Source: an uncultured Acetatifactor sp.
GTDB lineage: Bacteria; Bacillota; Clostridia; Lachnospirales; Lachnospiraceae
Direction: 5' to 3'
DNA length: 62,824 nt
Assembly (NCBI GenBank): GCA_910589655.1
Contig: CAJUTJ010000049.1
Location: forward strand, 1-62,824
Shown here in pieces: positions 8,017 to 15,732 of this stretch (positions within the stretch are counted from its first letter, which is position 1; each line of letters starts with the position of its first letter). A program made the position numbers and the translations under genes. Below the pieces are notes generated by a model that saw nothing but the letters and a program-made list of their open reading frames with translations, searched no databases and was not told the origin of the DNA.

Positions 8017-8559
8017 ATGAAATTCAACGCAAAACAATTGGCATTAATCGGTCTTATGGCAGCAGTAATCTGTGTACTCGGCCCTCTGGCGCTGGCAATC
8101 CCTATCAGCCCTGTGCCCATCTCTCTGGGTTCACTGGCCGTTTATTTTGTGGTATCCGTTCTGGGGATGAAGCTGGGTACGATCAGCGTAACCGTTTACA
8201 TTCTTCTGGGGCTGGCCGGTGTCCCCGTCTTTTCAAATTTTACCGCAGGCCCCTCCAAATTGTTTGGCCCTACAGGCGGTTACATAATCGGCTATATATT
8301 TTTGGCGCTGATCTGCGGATTCTTTGTAGATAAATTCGGAAATACCCTGTCTATTTATTTGCTGGGAATGATTTTAGGCACCATAGTATTATACCTTTTC
8401 GGCACCGTTTGGCTGGGATATCTGTTGGAACTTTCCTTTGCCCAAGCATTGACGGCAGGCGTGCTTCCATATATTCCCGGTGACATTATAAAATTAGCCG
8501 TCGCTGTAGCTTTAGGCATTCAAGTCCGCAAACGTTTGCTTAAAGCGGGACTGATTTAA
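8017..8559 (+). CDS. bioY: BioY family biotin transporter
   Basis: Substrate-binding S component of an energy-coupling-factor biotin uptake system in the cytoplasmic membrane. The 180 residues are nearly all hydrophobic, with about six membrane segments. BioY signatures include PLALAIPISPVPISLGSLAVYF and the VFSNFTAGPSKLFGPTGGYIIGY region. The start follows a strong AAGGAGG. No ECF ATPase or T component is encoded nearby, so it probably shares a general ECF module or works alone. The upstream BirA-like sites support a biotin role. Confidence 0.93.
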   Translation: MKFNAKQLALIGLMAAVICVLGPLALAIPISPVPISLGSLAVYFVVSVLGMKLGTISVTVYILLGLAGVPVFSNFTAGPSKLFGPTGGYIIGYIFLALICGFFVDKFGNTLSIYLLGMILGTIVLYLFGTVWLGYLLELSFAQALTAGVLPYIPGDIIKLAVAVALGIQVRKRLLKAGLI

Positions 8560-8699
8560 ATCTGCAGTAATTGTTTTTTAACCGTGTACCGTTAACTTTT
8601 ACGGACTGCATGATCAATGTTTTCCACGGGGCATACTAACCGGGGAATGACGTGGGTGAAAAGGATTATATATATAATCCACATTTTTCTAAAAAGAAA

Positions 8700-8722
8700 C
8701 CGGGGTAATAAAACTGCCCCGG
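8700..8722 (-). terminator. Hairpin terminator after oleate hydratase
   Basis: CCGGGG (8700-8705) pairs with CCCCGG (8717-8722). Read leftward, the stem is followed by TTTCTTTTT, so it most likely ends the oleate hydratase transcript. A separate perfect palindrome, GGATTATATATATAATCC (8663-8680), lies between it and bioY and may serve the other direction. Confidence 0.6.
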
Positions 8723-8762
8723 CTTCTGAACAATATTACTTAAAATTAAAATATAAGCTTCC

Positions 8763-10733
8763 TTATATCATCCCGTTTTTCAGCACGTCATGATCCCGTA
8801 ACACTTTTTCGATTACCGTTCCTTTTATCACTTGAAGAATCGGCTTCTTCAGAGCATTCAAAGGCCCCGGCAGTTCCATTTCCAGCGGAGATTTCCCGTC
8901 CATAAGCTTGACGCTGCTGTCCAGAAGCTCACGGATGTCATATACGCTCCCCCATACTTCAGGCACTCCTCTGTCCACGCCCAGCAGCCCATACACTGCC
9001 TCCATGGCGGTTCTCACGGAATATTCGGTGGTAAAAACAGTGTCTCTCGGCGTTTCGGCAAACTGGCCTAAAAATGCAAAATTCACACATCCATCCGGTA
9101 TCACATCGGGTCGGTCTCCCTTCGTTCTGGGCATAAAGAACGCGGTGATGTAAGGCATCATGGTAGGCACACATACTGCACTTTCTGCTGCCAATCCGGG
9201 AATCTCCTCCTCCGGAACGCCCAAATGGTACAGCCATTCCTGAGTGATCTCCTGACCGGTACATTCCCTCATAGGCTTCTTTATAAAATCTCCGGGAACG
9301 TCCGTAAACAATCCGTATACCCATACGCACACCTTATCTTTATCCTGTTCCTTGAACTGTCCCTGTCTGTTAATTGTCCAGCTTAACAGCCAGCGGGAAT
9401 CCTGACAGCTGACGATCCCTCCGGTAACCACTCCTCCGCTTTTGGGATCACGTTTGCATATCTCCGTAATATAAGGAAGAATCTTATCGTCCAAGGTAGT
9501 GATCGTGGCGGACTCCCAGTTTGTTTTCGCCACATCGGAACAGAACTTCTCCGGATGACCGAAGGAAGGATCCTGCTTCGCAATATTTTTCCACAGGCTC
9601 CAGCAGCCGCTTGTACGTACTTCCGCATCTCCGTTGGGCGCGTGGTTCTGGTCGCCGTATATGGTTCCTTCCGTACAGCTCCCGTTGGTCACAAACACAA
9701 GGTCCTTCTCCGTGAGCATAATGCCCTTTTCCACCCCTTTCTCCTTGCATTCGATTGCCTTTGCCACTTTTTTCCCGTTATTAATCTCAAAGATCACATT
9801 GGTCACTTCCGTGTTAAACCGGAAATCGACTCCGGCCTCCTCCAGATACTTTTTCATGGGCAGAATCAAGGATTCATACTGATTATACTTGGTAAACTTC
9901 AATGCACTGAAATCCGGCAGACCGGCAATATGATGAATAAATCTCTGGAAATAGAGCTTCATCTCCAATGCACTGTGCCAGTTTTCAAAGGCAAACATGG
10001 TACGCCAATACAGCCAAAACGTAGAGTCAAAGACTTCCTTGTCAAACACATCCTCGATTGTCTTATCATACAAGTCCTCATCCTTTGTCATAAACAGCTT
10101 CATGATTTCCATACATCCCTTACGGCTCAAATTAAATTTTCCGTCGGTATGTGCGTCTTTACCGCGATTTACGGTTGCGCGGCACAGGGAAAAATTGGGA
10201 TCCTCTTTATTCAGCCAGTAGTACTCATCCAATACCGATACACCCGGAGTCTCCAAGGAAGGAATGCTGCGGAACAAATCCCAGAGACACTCAAAATGAT
10301 TTTCCATCTCCCGCCCGCCACGCATTACATATCCTCTGGAAGCATCAAAAATTCCGTCACATGCTCCTCCTGCAATATCCATGGCCTCCAAAATGTGAAT
10401 ATTTGCTCCCGGCATCTGTCCGTCGCGAACCAGAAAACAGGCGGCCGCCAGAGACGCCAGCCCGCTGCCCACGAGGTACGCGTTCTTCTCCTCTACGCCT
10501 TCGGGCTTTCTGGGCCTTGCAAAAGCTTCATAATTGCCGTTGGTATAATAAATACCCTTACTGTTTTTCTGATCCTTTCCCCGCTCGGTGTTGCGGTATT
10601 CCTGCTTTGCGGCTGCTGCCCTTTTTACGGCTGCCGATTTTGCCTTTTTACGTTTATTTACCGCTGCGGCCGCCATTCCGGCTCCTGCCGCTACTGCCGC
10701 TACTCCCAGTCCCACACTTTTTTTCTTTGTCAT
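8763..10733 (-). CDS. ohyA: Oleate hydratase (MCRA family) with N-terminal anchor
   Basis: FAD-dependent hydratase that converts unsaturated fatty acids such as oleate to 10-hydroxy fatty acids; in gut Bacillota this is linked to fatty-acid detoxification. Recognised by the FAD-binding AYLVGSGLASLAAACFLVRDG, the MRGGREMENHFECLWDLF block, DENLY-like DEDLYDKTIEDVF and the late NFAFLGQFAETPRDTVFTTEYS. The first 60 residues differ from usual enzymes: a hydrophobic Ala/Gly helix (VGLGVAAVAAGAGMAAAAV) followed by a Lys/Ala/Arg-rich stretch, which suggests membrane attachment. The ATG at 10733 has AAAGGCGG upstream. The TetR gene lies just upstream on the same strand. Confidence 0.93.
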   Translation of the reverse strand: MTKKKSVGLGVAAVAAGAGMAAAAVNKRKKAKSAAVKRAAAAKQEYRNTERGKDQKNSKGIYYTNGNYEAFARPRKPEGVEEKNAYLVGSGLASLAAACFLVRDGQMPGANIHILEAMDIAGGACDGIFDASRGYVMRGGREMENHFECLWDLFRSIPSLETPGVSVLDEYYWLNKEDPNFSLCRATVNRGKDAHTDGKFNLSRKGCMEIMKLFMTKDEDLYDKTIEDVFDKEVFDSTFWLYWRTMFAFENWHSALEMKLYFQRFIHHIAGLPDFSALKFTKYNQYESLILPMKKYLEEAGVDFRFNTEVTNVIFEINNGKKVAKAIECKEKGVEKGIMLTEKDLVFVTNGSCTEGTIYGDQNHAPNGDAEVRTSGCWSLWKNIAKQDPSFGHPEKFCSDVAKTNWESATITTLDDKILPYITEICKRDPKSGGVVTGGIVSCQDSRWLLSWTINRQGQFKEQDKDKVCVWVYGLFTDVPGDFIKKPMRECTGQEITQEWLYHLGVPEEEIPGLAAESAVCVPTMMPYITAFFMPRTKGDRPDVIPDGCVNFAFLGQFAETPRDTVFTTEYSVRTAMEAVYGLLGVDRGVPEVWGSVYDIRELLDSSVKLMDGKSPLEMELPGPLNALKKPILQVIKGTVIEKVLRDHDVLKNGMI

Positions 10734-10836
10734 ATGATTACCGCCTTTCATTTCGTTTGTGTCAACAATTTCATGCATTAGTATTTTTGCTTTATGCACA
10801 TATCCTATTCCTTTTTTCCCGTCCTTTCCACTTACA

Positions 10837-10878
10837 AAACAGGCGGAATGATAAAAAATTAATCATTCCGCCTGTTTT
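10837..10878 (-). terminator. Hairpin between TetR gene and oleate hydratase
   Basis: AAAACAGGCGGAATGAT (10837-10853) and its exact complement (10862-10878) form a 17-bp stem with an 8-nt loop and flanking A/T runs. It probably terminates the TetR transcript, leaving oleate hydratase with its own promoter. The palindrome could equally be an operator for the TetR protein. Confidence 0.65.
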
Positions 10879-10901
10879 GATAAAATAATGCTTCTTTTGT
10901 T

Positions 10902-11480
10902 TTATGATTTCCGGCTTTTCTCTGCCTGCTCAAAATTTGAAATCGAATGGACAATGCTCCCATGAAGAGTAATGCTCATCTTATGTACGATATCCTCATA
11001 ATCGTCCTTCATTCCACGTTCAATCCAGTCAAGCATAATTCCTACAAATCCATACTTATAAAATTCGGCAATAAAGCTTTTGTCTTCCCTTGCCAGTCCG
11101 ATACCGACACACTTTTCTTCCACCACCGCCGCTATCAGGTCAAATGTGAGCTTGTAGAGATAATTTTCAATCTTCTCTCTGCTGATGCTGCGGTATACGT
11201 TGAGAATAAAAGGTTTATTTTCCATCACGGCATCAAAAATCTGCCCTATTCCCTCCTGCCAAGTGTCATACGTCTTCTTATCCTGCAGCGCACGTCTCCC
11301 GTCCTCCACGCATACCCATTCCACCAGATCATAAATATCTTTAAAATGGTAATAAAAAGACATTCGGCTGATACCGCAGTCTGCCGTCAGATCATTAATT
11401 GTAATTTTGTCAATGGATTTGTGCATTAAAAGCTTTTTCAGAGACGCTTCCAATGCCTGTTTGGTTGTGTTATTCTGCAT
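10902..11480 (-). CDS. TetR/AcrR family transcriptional regulator
   Basis: One-component repressor. The N-terminal helix-turn-helix is clear: KITINDLTADCGISRMSFYYHFKDIYDLVEW at residues 24-55, with the FYYHF signature. The remaining 130 residues are helical and resemble the TetR_C_8 ligand domain of DhaS-type regulators. It lies directly upstream of oleate hydratase on the same strand, so control of fatty-acid hydration in response to a fatty acid or acyl-CoA is a fair guess, unproven. The ribosome site before the ATG at 11480 is weak. Confidence 0.85.
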   Translation of the reverse strand: MQNNTTKQALEASLKKLLMHKSIDKITINDLTADCGISRMSFYYHFKDIYDLVEWVCVEDGRRALQDKKTYDTWQEGIGQIFDAVMENKPFILNVYRSISREKIENYLYKLTFDLIAAVVEEKCVGIGLAREDKSFIAEFYKYGFVGIMLDWIERGMKDDYEDIVHKMSITLHGSIVHSISNFEQAEKSRKS

Positions 11481-11509
11481 CTGTTCTCATATTCCGTCCC
11501 ATACTTTAC

Positions 11510-12031
11510 CTATCTGTATGTATCATATAATGAAACCACATCTCCCAAAGAATTATACATGGTGATTTCCCCGCTGTTGACAGGAACCACTACCACAAAG
11601 GGCTTGGTGGGATCTATATCTATAACCGTATCTGTGTCACTATTGTCCACTTCGATCCTGCTAACCTTGTCCTCATTCATAGAGAGCAGCGCAATTCCTT
11701 TATCGTCATAAATCATGCCGCGCACGCTTTCACCGATATACGGATCCTTGCCCCCCTGGCTGTAAAAGTACCCGTATGCGGTTCCCTCTTTTTTCATATA
11801 AATCGAATACGTGTACTCTCTTGTTTCCTCGTCGTAGAAAAGCATCGCACATAGTTCCTCGTTTACCGCCTGCGCCATTTCCCAATCGTTTGCTATGTTT
11901 TGCTCCTCTCTGGCATCCTTCTCCAGACTTCCTGCTGCCACCCCGATTATATTTGCATTCCAGATTATGACAAATGCCAGCAGTATTATCACTAAAATGC
12001 CAAGTAAACTACATATTCTTTCTGCTTTCAC
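11510..12031 (-). CDS. Membrane-anchored protein of unknown function
   Basis: I do not recognise this 173-residue protein. One membrane helix is clear near the N-terminus (LLGILVIILLAFVIIWNANIIGV), with the rest predicted outside the cell as a mixed alpha/beta domain rich in Asp and Glu (IEVDNSDTDTVIDIDPTKPF). There is no lipobox or catalytic motif. I chose the GTG at 12031 because GGAGG lies 7 nt upstream; the TTG at 12034 is the alternative. It ends 30 nt before the TetR start, and the two may be cotranscribed. Confidence 0.7.
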   Translation of the reverse strand: MKAERICSLLGILVIILLAFVIIWNANIIGVAAGSLEKDAREEQNIANDWEMAQAVNEELCAMLFYDEETREYTYSIYMKKEGTAYGYFYSQGGKDPYIGESVRGMIYDDKGIALLSMNEDKVSRIEVDNSDTDTVIDIDPTKPFVVVVPVNSGEITMYNSLGDVVSLYDTYR

Positions 12032-12210
12032 CAAAATGCCTCCAATTCACTATTTTATTTGGTACAGTTTATCATAACTTGCACTATTTGTCATGATTTT
12101 ATCGCAATCTCAAGATATTCTTAAGAATTTGTATCAAATATTTTAACAAATAGGCCGATATACATTTATCAGATAAATAACAAATCAGCCGATTGAGGAG
12201 GAAAACCGAA

Positions 12211-12447
12211 ATGATGACAGATATGAGACAGCTTATGAGTTCCATGGAAAACACAATGCGACTGCAGAACCGCGCACGTGCCCAGAGAAGGGCCGAAGAA
12301 GCGGAACGGGACAAAAAGGAATTTAAGGAAAAGCTGCTGAGAGCTGCCGTCAGCAAAACGGAGCTTGACGGTCTGGCATCAAAGGCCAAAGGTTCTGACG
12401 ACGCGGTTCAGAGAGATCAATTAGTGGGGTTAATGGGAGGATATTAA
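12211..12447 (+). CDS. Small helical protein of unknown function
   Basis: A 78-residue protein starting MMTDMRQLMSSM, with GAGGAGG 10 nt upstream of the ATG at 12211. Residues 15-50 form a highly charged helix (RARAQRRAEEAERDKKEFKEKL), probably a coiled coil. There are no Cys residues or membrane segments and no recognised family. The strong ribosome site and codon use support a real gene. It is followed within 20 nt by the queT promoter, so it is probably its own transcript. Confidence 0.6.
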   Translation: MMTDMRQLMSSMENTMRLQNRARAQRRAEEAERDKKEFKEKLLRAAVSKTELDGLASKAKGSDDAVQRDQLVGLMGGY

Positions 12448-12462
12448 AATTTGAGCCGGGAC

Positions 12463-12579
12463 TTGACAATCTCCGCTATTCCTTTATAATTAAACTTCGG
12501 AAAAGCTTTTAAAATCAAGGCTTTTCCAAATACGCAACGTCAGTTCGAGACCTTCCTGACGCAAAACAAAACTAAAGGA
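12463..12579 (+). promoter_or_regulatory. queT promoter and structured leader, possible preQ1 riboswitch
   Basis: TTGACA (12463-12468), a 16-nt spacer and TATAAT (12485-12490) give a near-consensus promoter. The roughly 90-nt leader that follows contains stem GGAAAAGC/GCTTTTCC (12499-12527) and stem CGTCAG/CTGACG (12538-12561), then an A-rich linker and CTAAAGGAG just before the start codon. QueT genes are often controlled by preQ1 riboswitches whose 3' AAAGGAG pairs in a pseudoknot. The layout resembles that, but I cannot confirm the conserved core or assign a class. Confidence 0.5.
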
Positions 12580-12585
12580 GAAAAA

Positions 12586-13077
12586 ATGAATAGGAAAGTA
12601 CTATTTATCGTCCACGCCAGCGTTATTGCTGCGCTCTATGTTGTGTTGACTTTTGTCGCCAACGCCTTCGGTCTGGCTAACTATGCCGTTCAGGTACGTT
12701 TTTCCGAAGCACTCACCATTTTACCCTTTTTCACTCCCGCTGCCATTCCGGGACTGACCATAGGCTGCCTGCTGTCCAATATTCTTACCGGATGCGCCTT
12801 GCCCGATATAATATTCGGAACGCTTGCAACCTCTATCGGAGCATTTCTCACTTATTTGCTGCGGAAAAACAAGTGGCTGGCACCCTTGCCCCCCATAGCC
12901 GCAAATACCATAATTGTGCCTTTTATTCTCTATTATGCATACGGCATCCAGCCATTGTGGTTATCTTTTCTCACCGTAGGGGCGGGAGAAATTATTTCCT
13001 GCGGCATACTGGGTATGATTTTGCTGAATGTTTTAATTAAATATAAAAAGCATATTTTCTACGAAGTAAAGTCATAA
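12586..13077 (+). CDS. queT: QueT family queuosine-precursor transporter
   Basis: Membrane S component of an ECF transporter for queuosine precursors such as preQ1 or queuine, used in tRNA wobble modification. The 163 residues form about five membrane helices. Family features are ALYVVLTFVANAFGLANYAVQVRFSEALTILPFF near the N-terminus and the GCLLSNILTGCALPDIIFGTLAT motif. The start follows AAAGGAG. No queuosine biosynthesis genes are near, consistent with a salvage lifestyle. The structured leader upstream fits riboswitch control. Confidence 0.9.
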   Translation: MNRKVLFIVHASVIAALYVVLTFVANAFGLANYAVQVRFSEALTILPFFTPAAIPGLTIGCLLSNILTGCALPDIIFGTLATSIGAFLTYLLRKNKWLAPLPPIAANTIIVPFILYYAYGIQPLWLSFLTVGAGEIISCGILGMILLNVLIKYKKHIFYEVKS

Positions 13078-13127
13078 AACTTCATATATTACTAAAAATA
13101 CAGGAATAAATCTTTATTATGTATATA

Positions 13128-13160
13128 AATTCAGCCATGGCCAACCGCCATGGCTGAATT
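13128..13160. terminator. Convergent hairpin terminator
   Basis: AATTCAGCCATGGC (13128-13141) and its complement (13147-13160) form a 14-bp stem with a 5-nt loop between the convergent queT and lipoprotein genes. T-tracts are weak on both sides, so it may act as a transcript-end stabiliser as well as a terminator. Confidence 0.7.
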
Positions 13161-13179
13161 CGTCATATAAAGTTATGCT

Positions 13180-13632
13180 TTAATGGCTTTCCGTCTCAAC
13201 CAGCGCAATGGAAGAATCACCTTGCATCGCTTTTTCCACCACCGCCTGAGACAGGCGCACAAAATTTGCTCCGGAACTGGAAGCTCCCGTCAATGCATCA
13301 ATCTCCGGCGCCTCCGTCTGTCCGATCAGCTGTGCCGCATAGTAACGGGTATATTCATTGGGATAAGTGCCTGTCACGGACTTCATATTATACATGTATG
13401 CATTATCCCAGCTTTTGATAAAGCCGGTGACGTTTTCCGCATTGTACTCTGCCGTAACAATCACGCCGTTCTCAACCGTAATCGTCACATACTCCCTCCA
13501 CCCGTGAGAGTAGTCGGCCATCTGTGCCGTATATGTGCCGTCCTGAATCATCGCCTGATTCCCGCCTGCGCCGCAGCCTCCGAGAACCAAGACGGCTGCT
13601 GCAAGCACCCCTGCTATCTTCCATTGTTTCAT
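13180..13632 (-). CDS. FMN-binding-domain lipoprotein
   Basis: Secreted lipoprotein with a covalently flavinylated domain, expected to take part in extracytosolic electron transfer. The signal peptide is MKQWKIAGVLAAAVLVLGGCGAG, with lipobox LGGC. The mature part starts with DGTYTAQMADYSHGWREYVTITVENGVI, the typical FMN_bind strand pair, and ends with DALTGAS at residues 111-117, which fits the ApbE flavin-transferase target Dxx(S/T)GA(S/T). The start follows GAGGAGG. No apbE or rnf genes are in the window, so its partner is unknown. The chemoreceptor gene lies upstream on the same strand. Confidence 0.87.
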   Translation of the reverse strand: MKQWKIAGVLAAAVLVLGGCGAGGNQAMIQDGTYTAQMADYSHGWREYVTITVENGVIVTAEYNAENVTGFIKSWDNAYMYNMKSVTGTYPNEYTRYYAAQLIGQTEAPEIDALTGASSSGANFVRLSQAVVEKAMQGDSSIALVETESH

Positions 13633-13722
13633 CTGTATGCCTCCTCACTGTATAAGAAGAGTGTTTACGCACTCCTTAGCTCCATAACTCCAAAATCTTT
13701 TCATCATTTACGCTCAGAATCG

Positions 13723-15699
13723 TCAAAACCGGAACTTCTCCAAAAGCTCTTTCAAACTATCCGACTCTTTTCTCAGTTTCTCGCTTACATCCGCAGTATT
13801 TTCCGCACACTGCAGGTTCCTCACGGTAATCTGAGAAACGTCTTCTATTCTTCCCGTAATCTCATGGAGGGAAGCAGCCTGTATATTTACCGTCTCGGAC
13901 AAGCGCCCCGTAATCTCTGTCACGGTATCGGAACTACGGCTGATTTTTTCTAAAGCTCCCGCCGTTTCCGCAGTAAGCGCCGCACCTTGGGCAATCAGCT
14001 CACTGGAAGTCTTAATGATTTCTCCCGTATTTTTCGCCGCCTCCTCGCTCTGTGCCGCCAGACTTCGGATTTCCTCAGCCACAACGGCAAAACCTTTTCC
14101 GGCTTCTCCGGCTCTGGCCGCCTCCACTGCCGCATTCAGGGATAAGATGTTGGTCTGTCTTGCAATATCCTCAATCAGCTTGCTGATTTTATTGATATCC
14201 TCGGCATTTTTGTTGATTGCTTCCATGGCAGTCATAAGCTCGCTCATCTTCCGGCTGCCGTCTGCAATCTGCTCTGCGATCTCCTCCGCACGGCAATTTG
14301 TCTCCTTTGTATTTTCCGTCACTTCTCCCAAGTTGGTCTTAATGGTTTCCACTTCATTATTCAGCTCTTCCATAGCCATAGTCTGACCGGATGCCGCCTG
14401 ATGCAGCTCCTGCGATTGGTTTCCCATATCTTGGGCGGTTTCCCTTAATTGGTATGCCGTCTCGCTGATCTGTTTCATAATCCGGGTGAGAGAAACGATT
14501 ATCTGAGTCAGGGATTCTTTTACCACCACAAAATCTCCCTGATAATTCCCGTCCGCAGACACATTCAGATTCCCCTTGGAAATATTGTCCAAAACCCTTT
14601 TAATTTCCTCCAAATAACCATTGATACATTCTATGGTAGTCTTTAATGATGCGGAAAGGTATTCCACTTCATCGCCTGATTTCCTCACTTCTATGGAAGC
14701 CTTCAAATCGCCTTGAGCCAATCCGTTCATTCTCACAATGACCTTCTTCAGCTGTCGGGAAATAACTGTCATAACTCCCCAAATGAAAACCAAGGCCACC
14801 GCAAGCGCCAAAACGTTTCCTACTATGGTATTCCATGCCGCTCTGTTGGTAAATTCCATATAATCTGCCTTAGGCACCTCTACGGCAAAAGACCAGAGCG
14901 TCCCCCTCACCGGGCAGAAGGCCACATAGGATTCCTGACCGTTGAACATCCCCTCTCCCGATCCCGTCTCCCTTGTAAGCATACGGTCAAAGACCTGATG
15001 AGCGGAAACAGTCCCGTCGAGCTCGTAGATATTTAACTCCTGACGCACAATATCCTCCTGATGGTGCCCCACAACTTTTCCTTCTTCATTTATAATCAAA
15101 GCCATTCCGCTTTTTCCGATATGTATTGCACCCAGAACATCACTCAGCACGTCATATTTATAAACCCCCACCATATACGCCCATGTCTCACCGTTCTTTT
15201 TTATGGGCATTCCCATGGGAATTCCAACATGGCTCTCCATAATAAGGGGATCGGCTATGGTCAAATTATCGGTACTGACTAATAGCTGATACCATTCCGC
15301 TCCGGAAAAGCTGTCATAAATATCCCCGTTCGAAACCAAGGCATTTCCCTCTCTGTCATATATGCCGATTCCGTAGAACTCATAGGTATTGCGGGCATAT
15401 TCCAGCACCTCTTCCATGTCCTCTTCTCTTGTATTCTGAACCGTAAGCCTGCCGTCCGACGCCAGTCCCATCATTCTGTCTGCCATCAGGTGAATATTAA
15501 CCGACACTGCATTTGCCGCCTGTCCCGCTATCGGCTGTAACACATCCAGCATAATAGACTCTGTCAATCTTCCCATGTAGTGCCGGAGAATCACGGTGCT
15601 CACCAGCATTACGCAAAGGACAATAAGGGACGTCATGGTCATTACCCTTGCACAAATACTTCTCCTGATTCTGATTTTGTCTCTCTTTGTACTTTCCAT
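13723..15699 (-). CDS. Methyl-accepting chemotaxis protein with dCache-like sensor
   Basis: Transmembrane chemoreceptor of 658 residues. One helix lies at residues 20-42, a periplasmic-type double-Cache sensor (VSNGDIYDSFSGAEWYQLL, then VGIPMGMPIKKNGETWAYMVG) spans about 45-285, and a second helix follows (VGNVLALAVALVFIWGVMTVI). After these come a HAMP segment, a long coiled coil and the signalling hairpin tip with AVVAEEIRSLAAQSEEAAKNTG. The protein should sense a small extracellular ligand, probably a carboxylate or amino acid, and signal to CheA. No other che or fla genes are in the window. Confidence 0.93.
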   Translation of the reverse strand: MESTKRDKIRIRRSICARVMTMTSLIVLCVMLVSTVILRHYMGRLTESIMLDVLQPIAGQAANAVSVNIHLMADRMMGLASDGRLTVQNTREEDMEEVLEYARNTYEFYGIGIYDREGNALVSNGDIYDSFSGAEWYQLLVSTDNLTIADPLIMESHVGIPMGMPIKKNGETWAYMVGVYKYDVLSDVLGAIHIGKSGMALIINEEGKVVGHHQEDIVRQELNIYELDGTVSAHQVFDRMLTRETGSGEGMFNGQESYVAFCPVRGTLWSFAVEVPKADYMEFTNRAAWNTIVGNVLALAVALVFIWGVMTVISRQLKKVIVRMNGLAQGDLKASIEVRKSGDEVEYLSASLKTTIECINGYLEEIKRVLDNISKGNLNVSADGNYQGDFVVVKESLTQIIVSLTRIMKQISETAYQLRETAQDMGNQSQELHQAASGQTMAMEELNNEVETIKTNLGEVTENTKETNCRAEEIAEQIADGSRKMSELMTAMEAINKNAEDINKISKLIEDIARQTNILSLNAAVEAARAGEAGKGFAVVAEEIRSLAAQSEEAAKNTGEIIKTSSELIAQGAALTAETAGALEKISRSSDTVTEITGRLSETVNIQAASLHEITGRIEDVSQITVRNLQCAENTADVSEKLRKESDSLKELLEKFRF

Positions 15700-15732
15700 T
15701 TCTGATTTTGCCTCCTGCTACCTGTCATTGTA

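Noticed and set aside
9555..10781. 408-codon rightward reading frame
   Set aside because: It lies antisense to the oleate hydratase gene, has no recognisable domain and no ribosome site; it is a shadow of the real gene.
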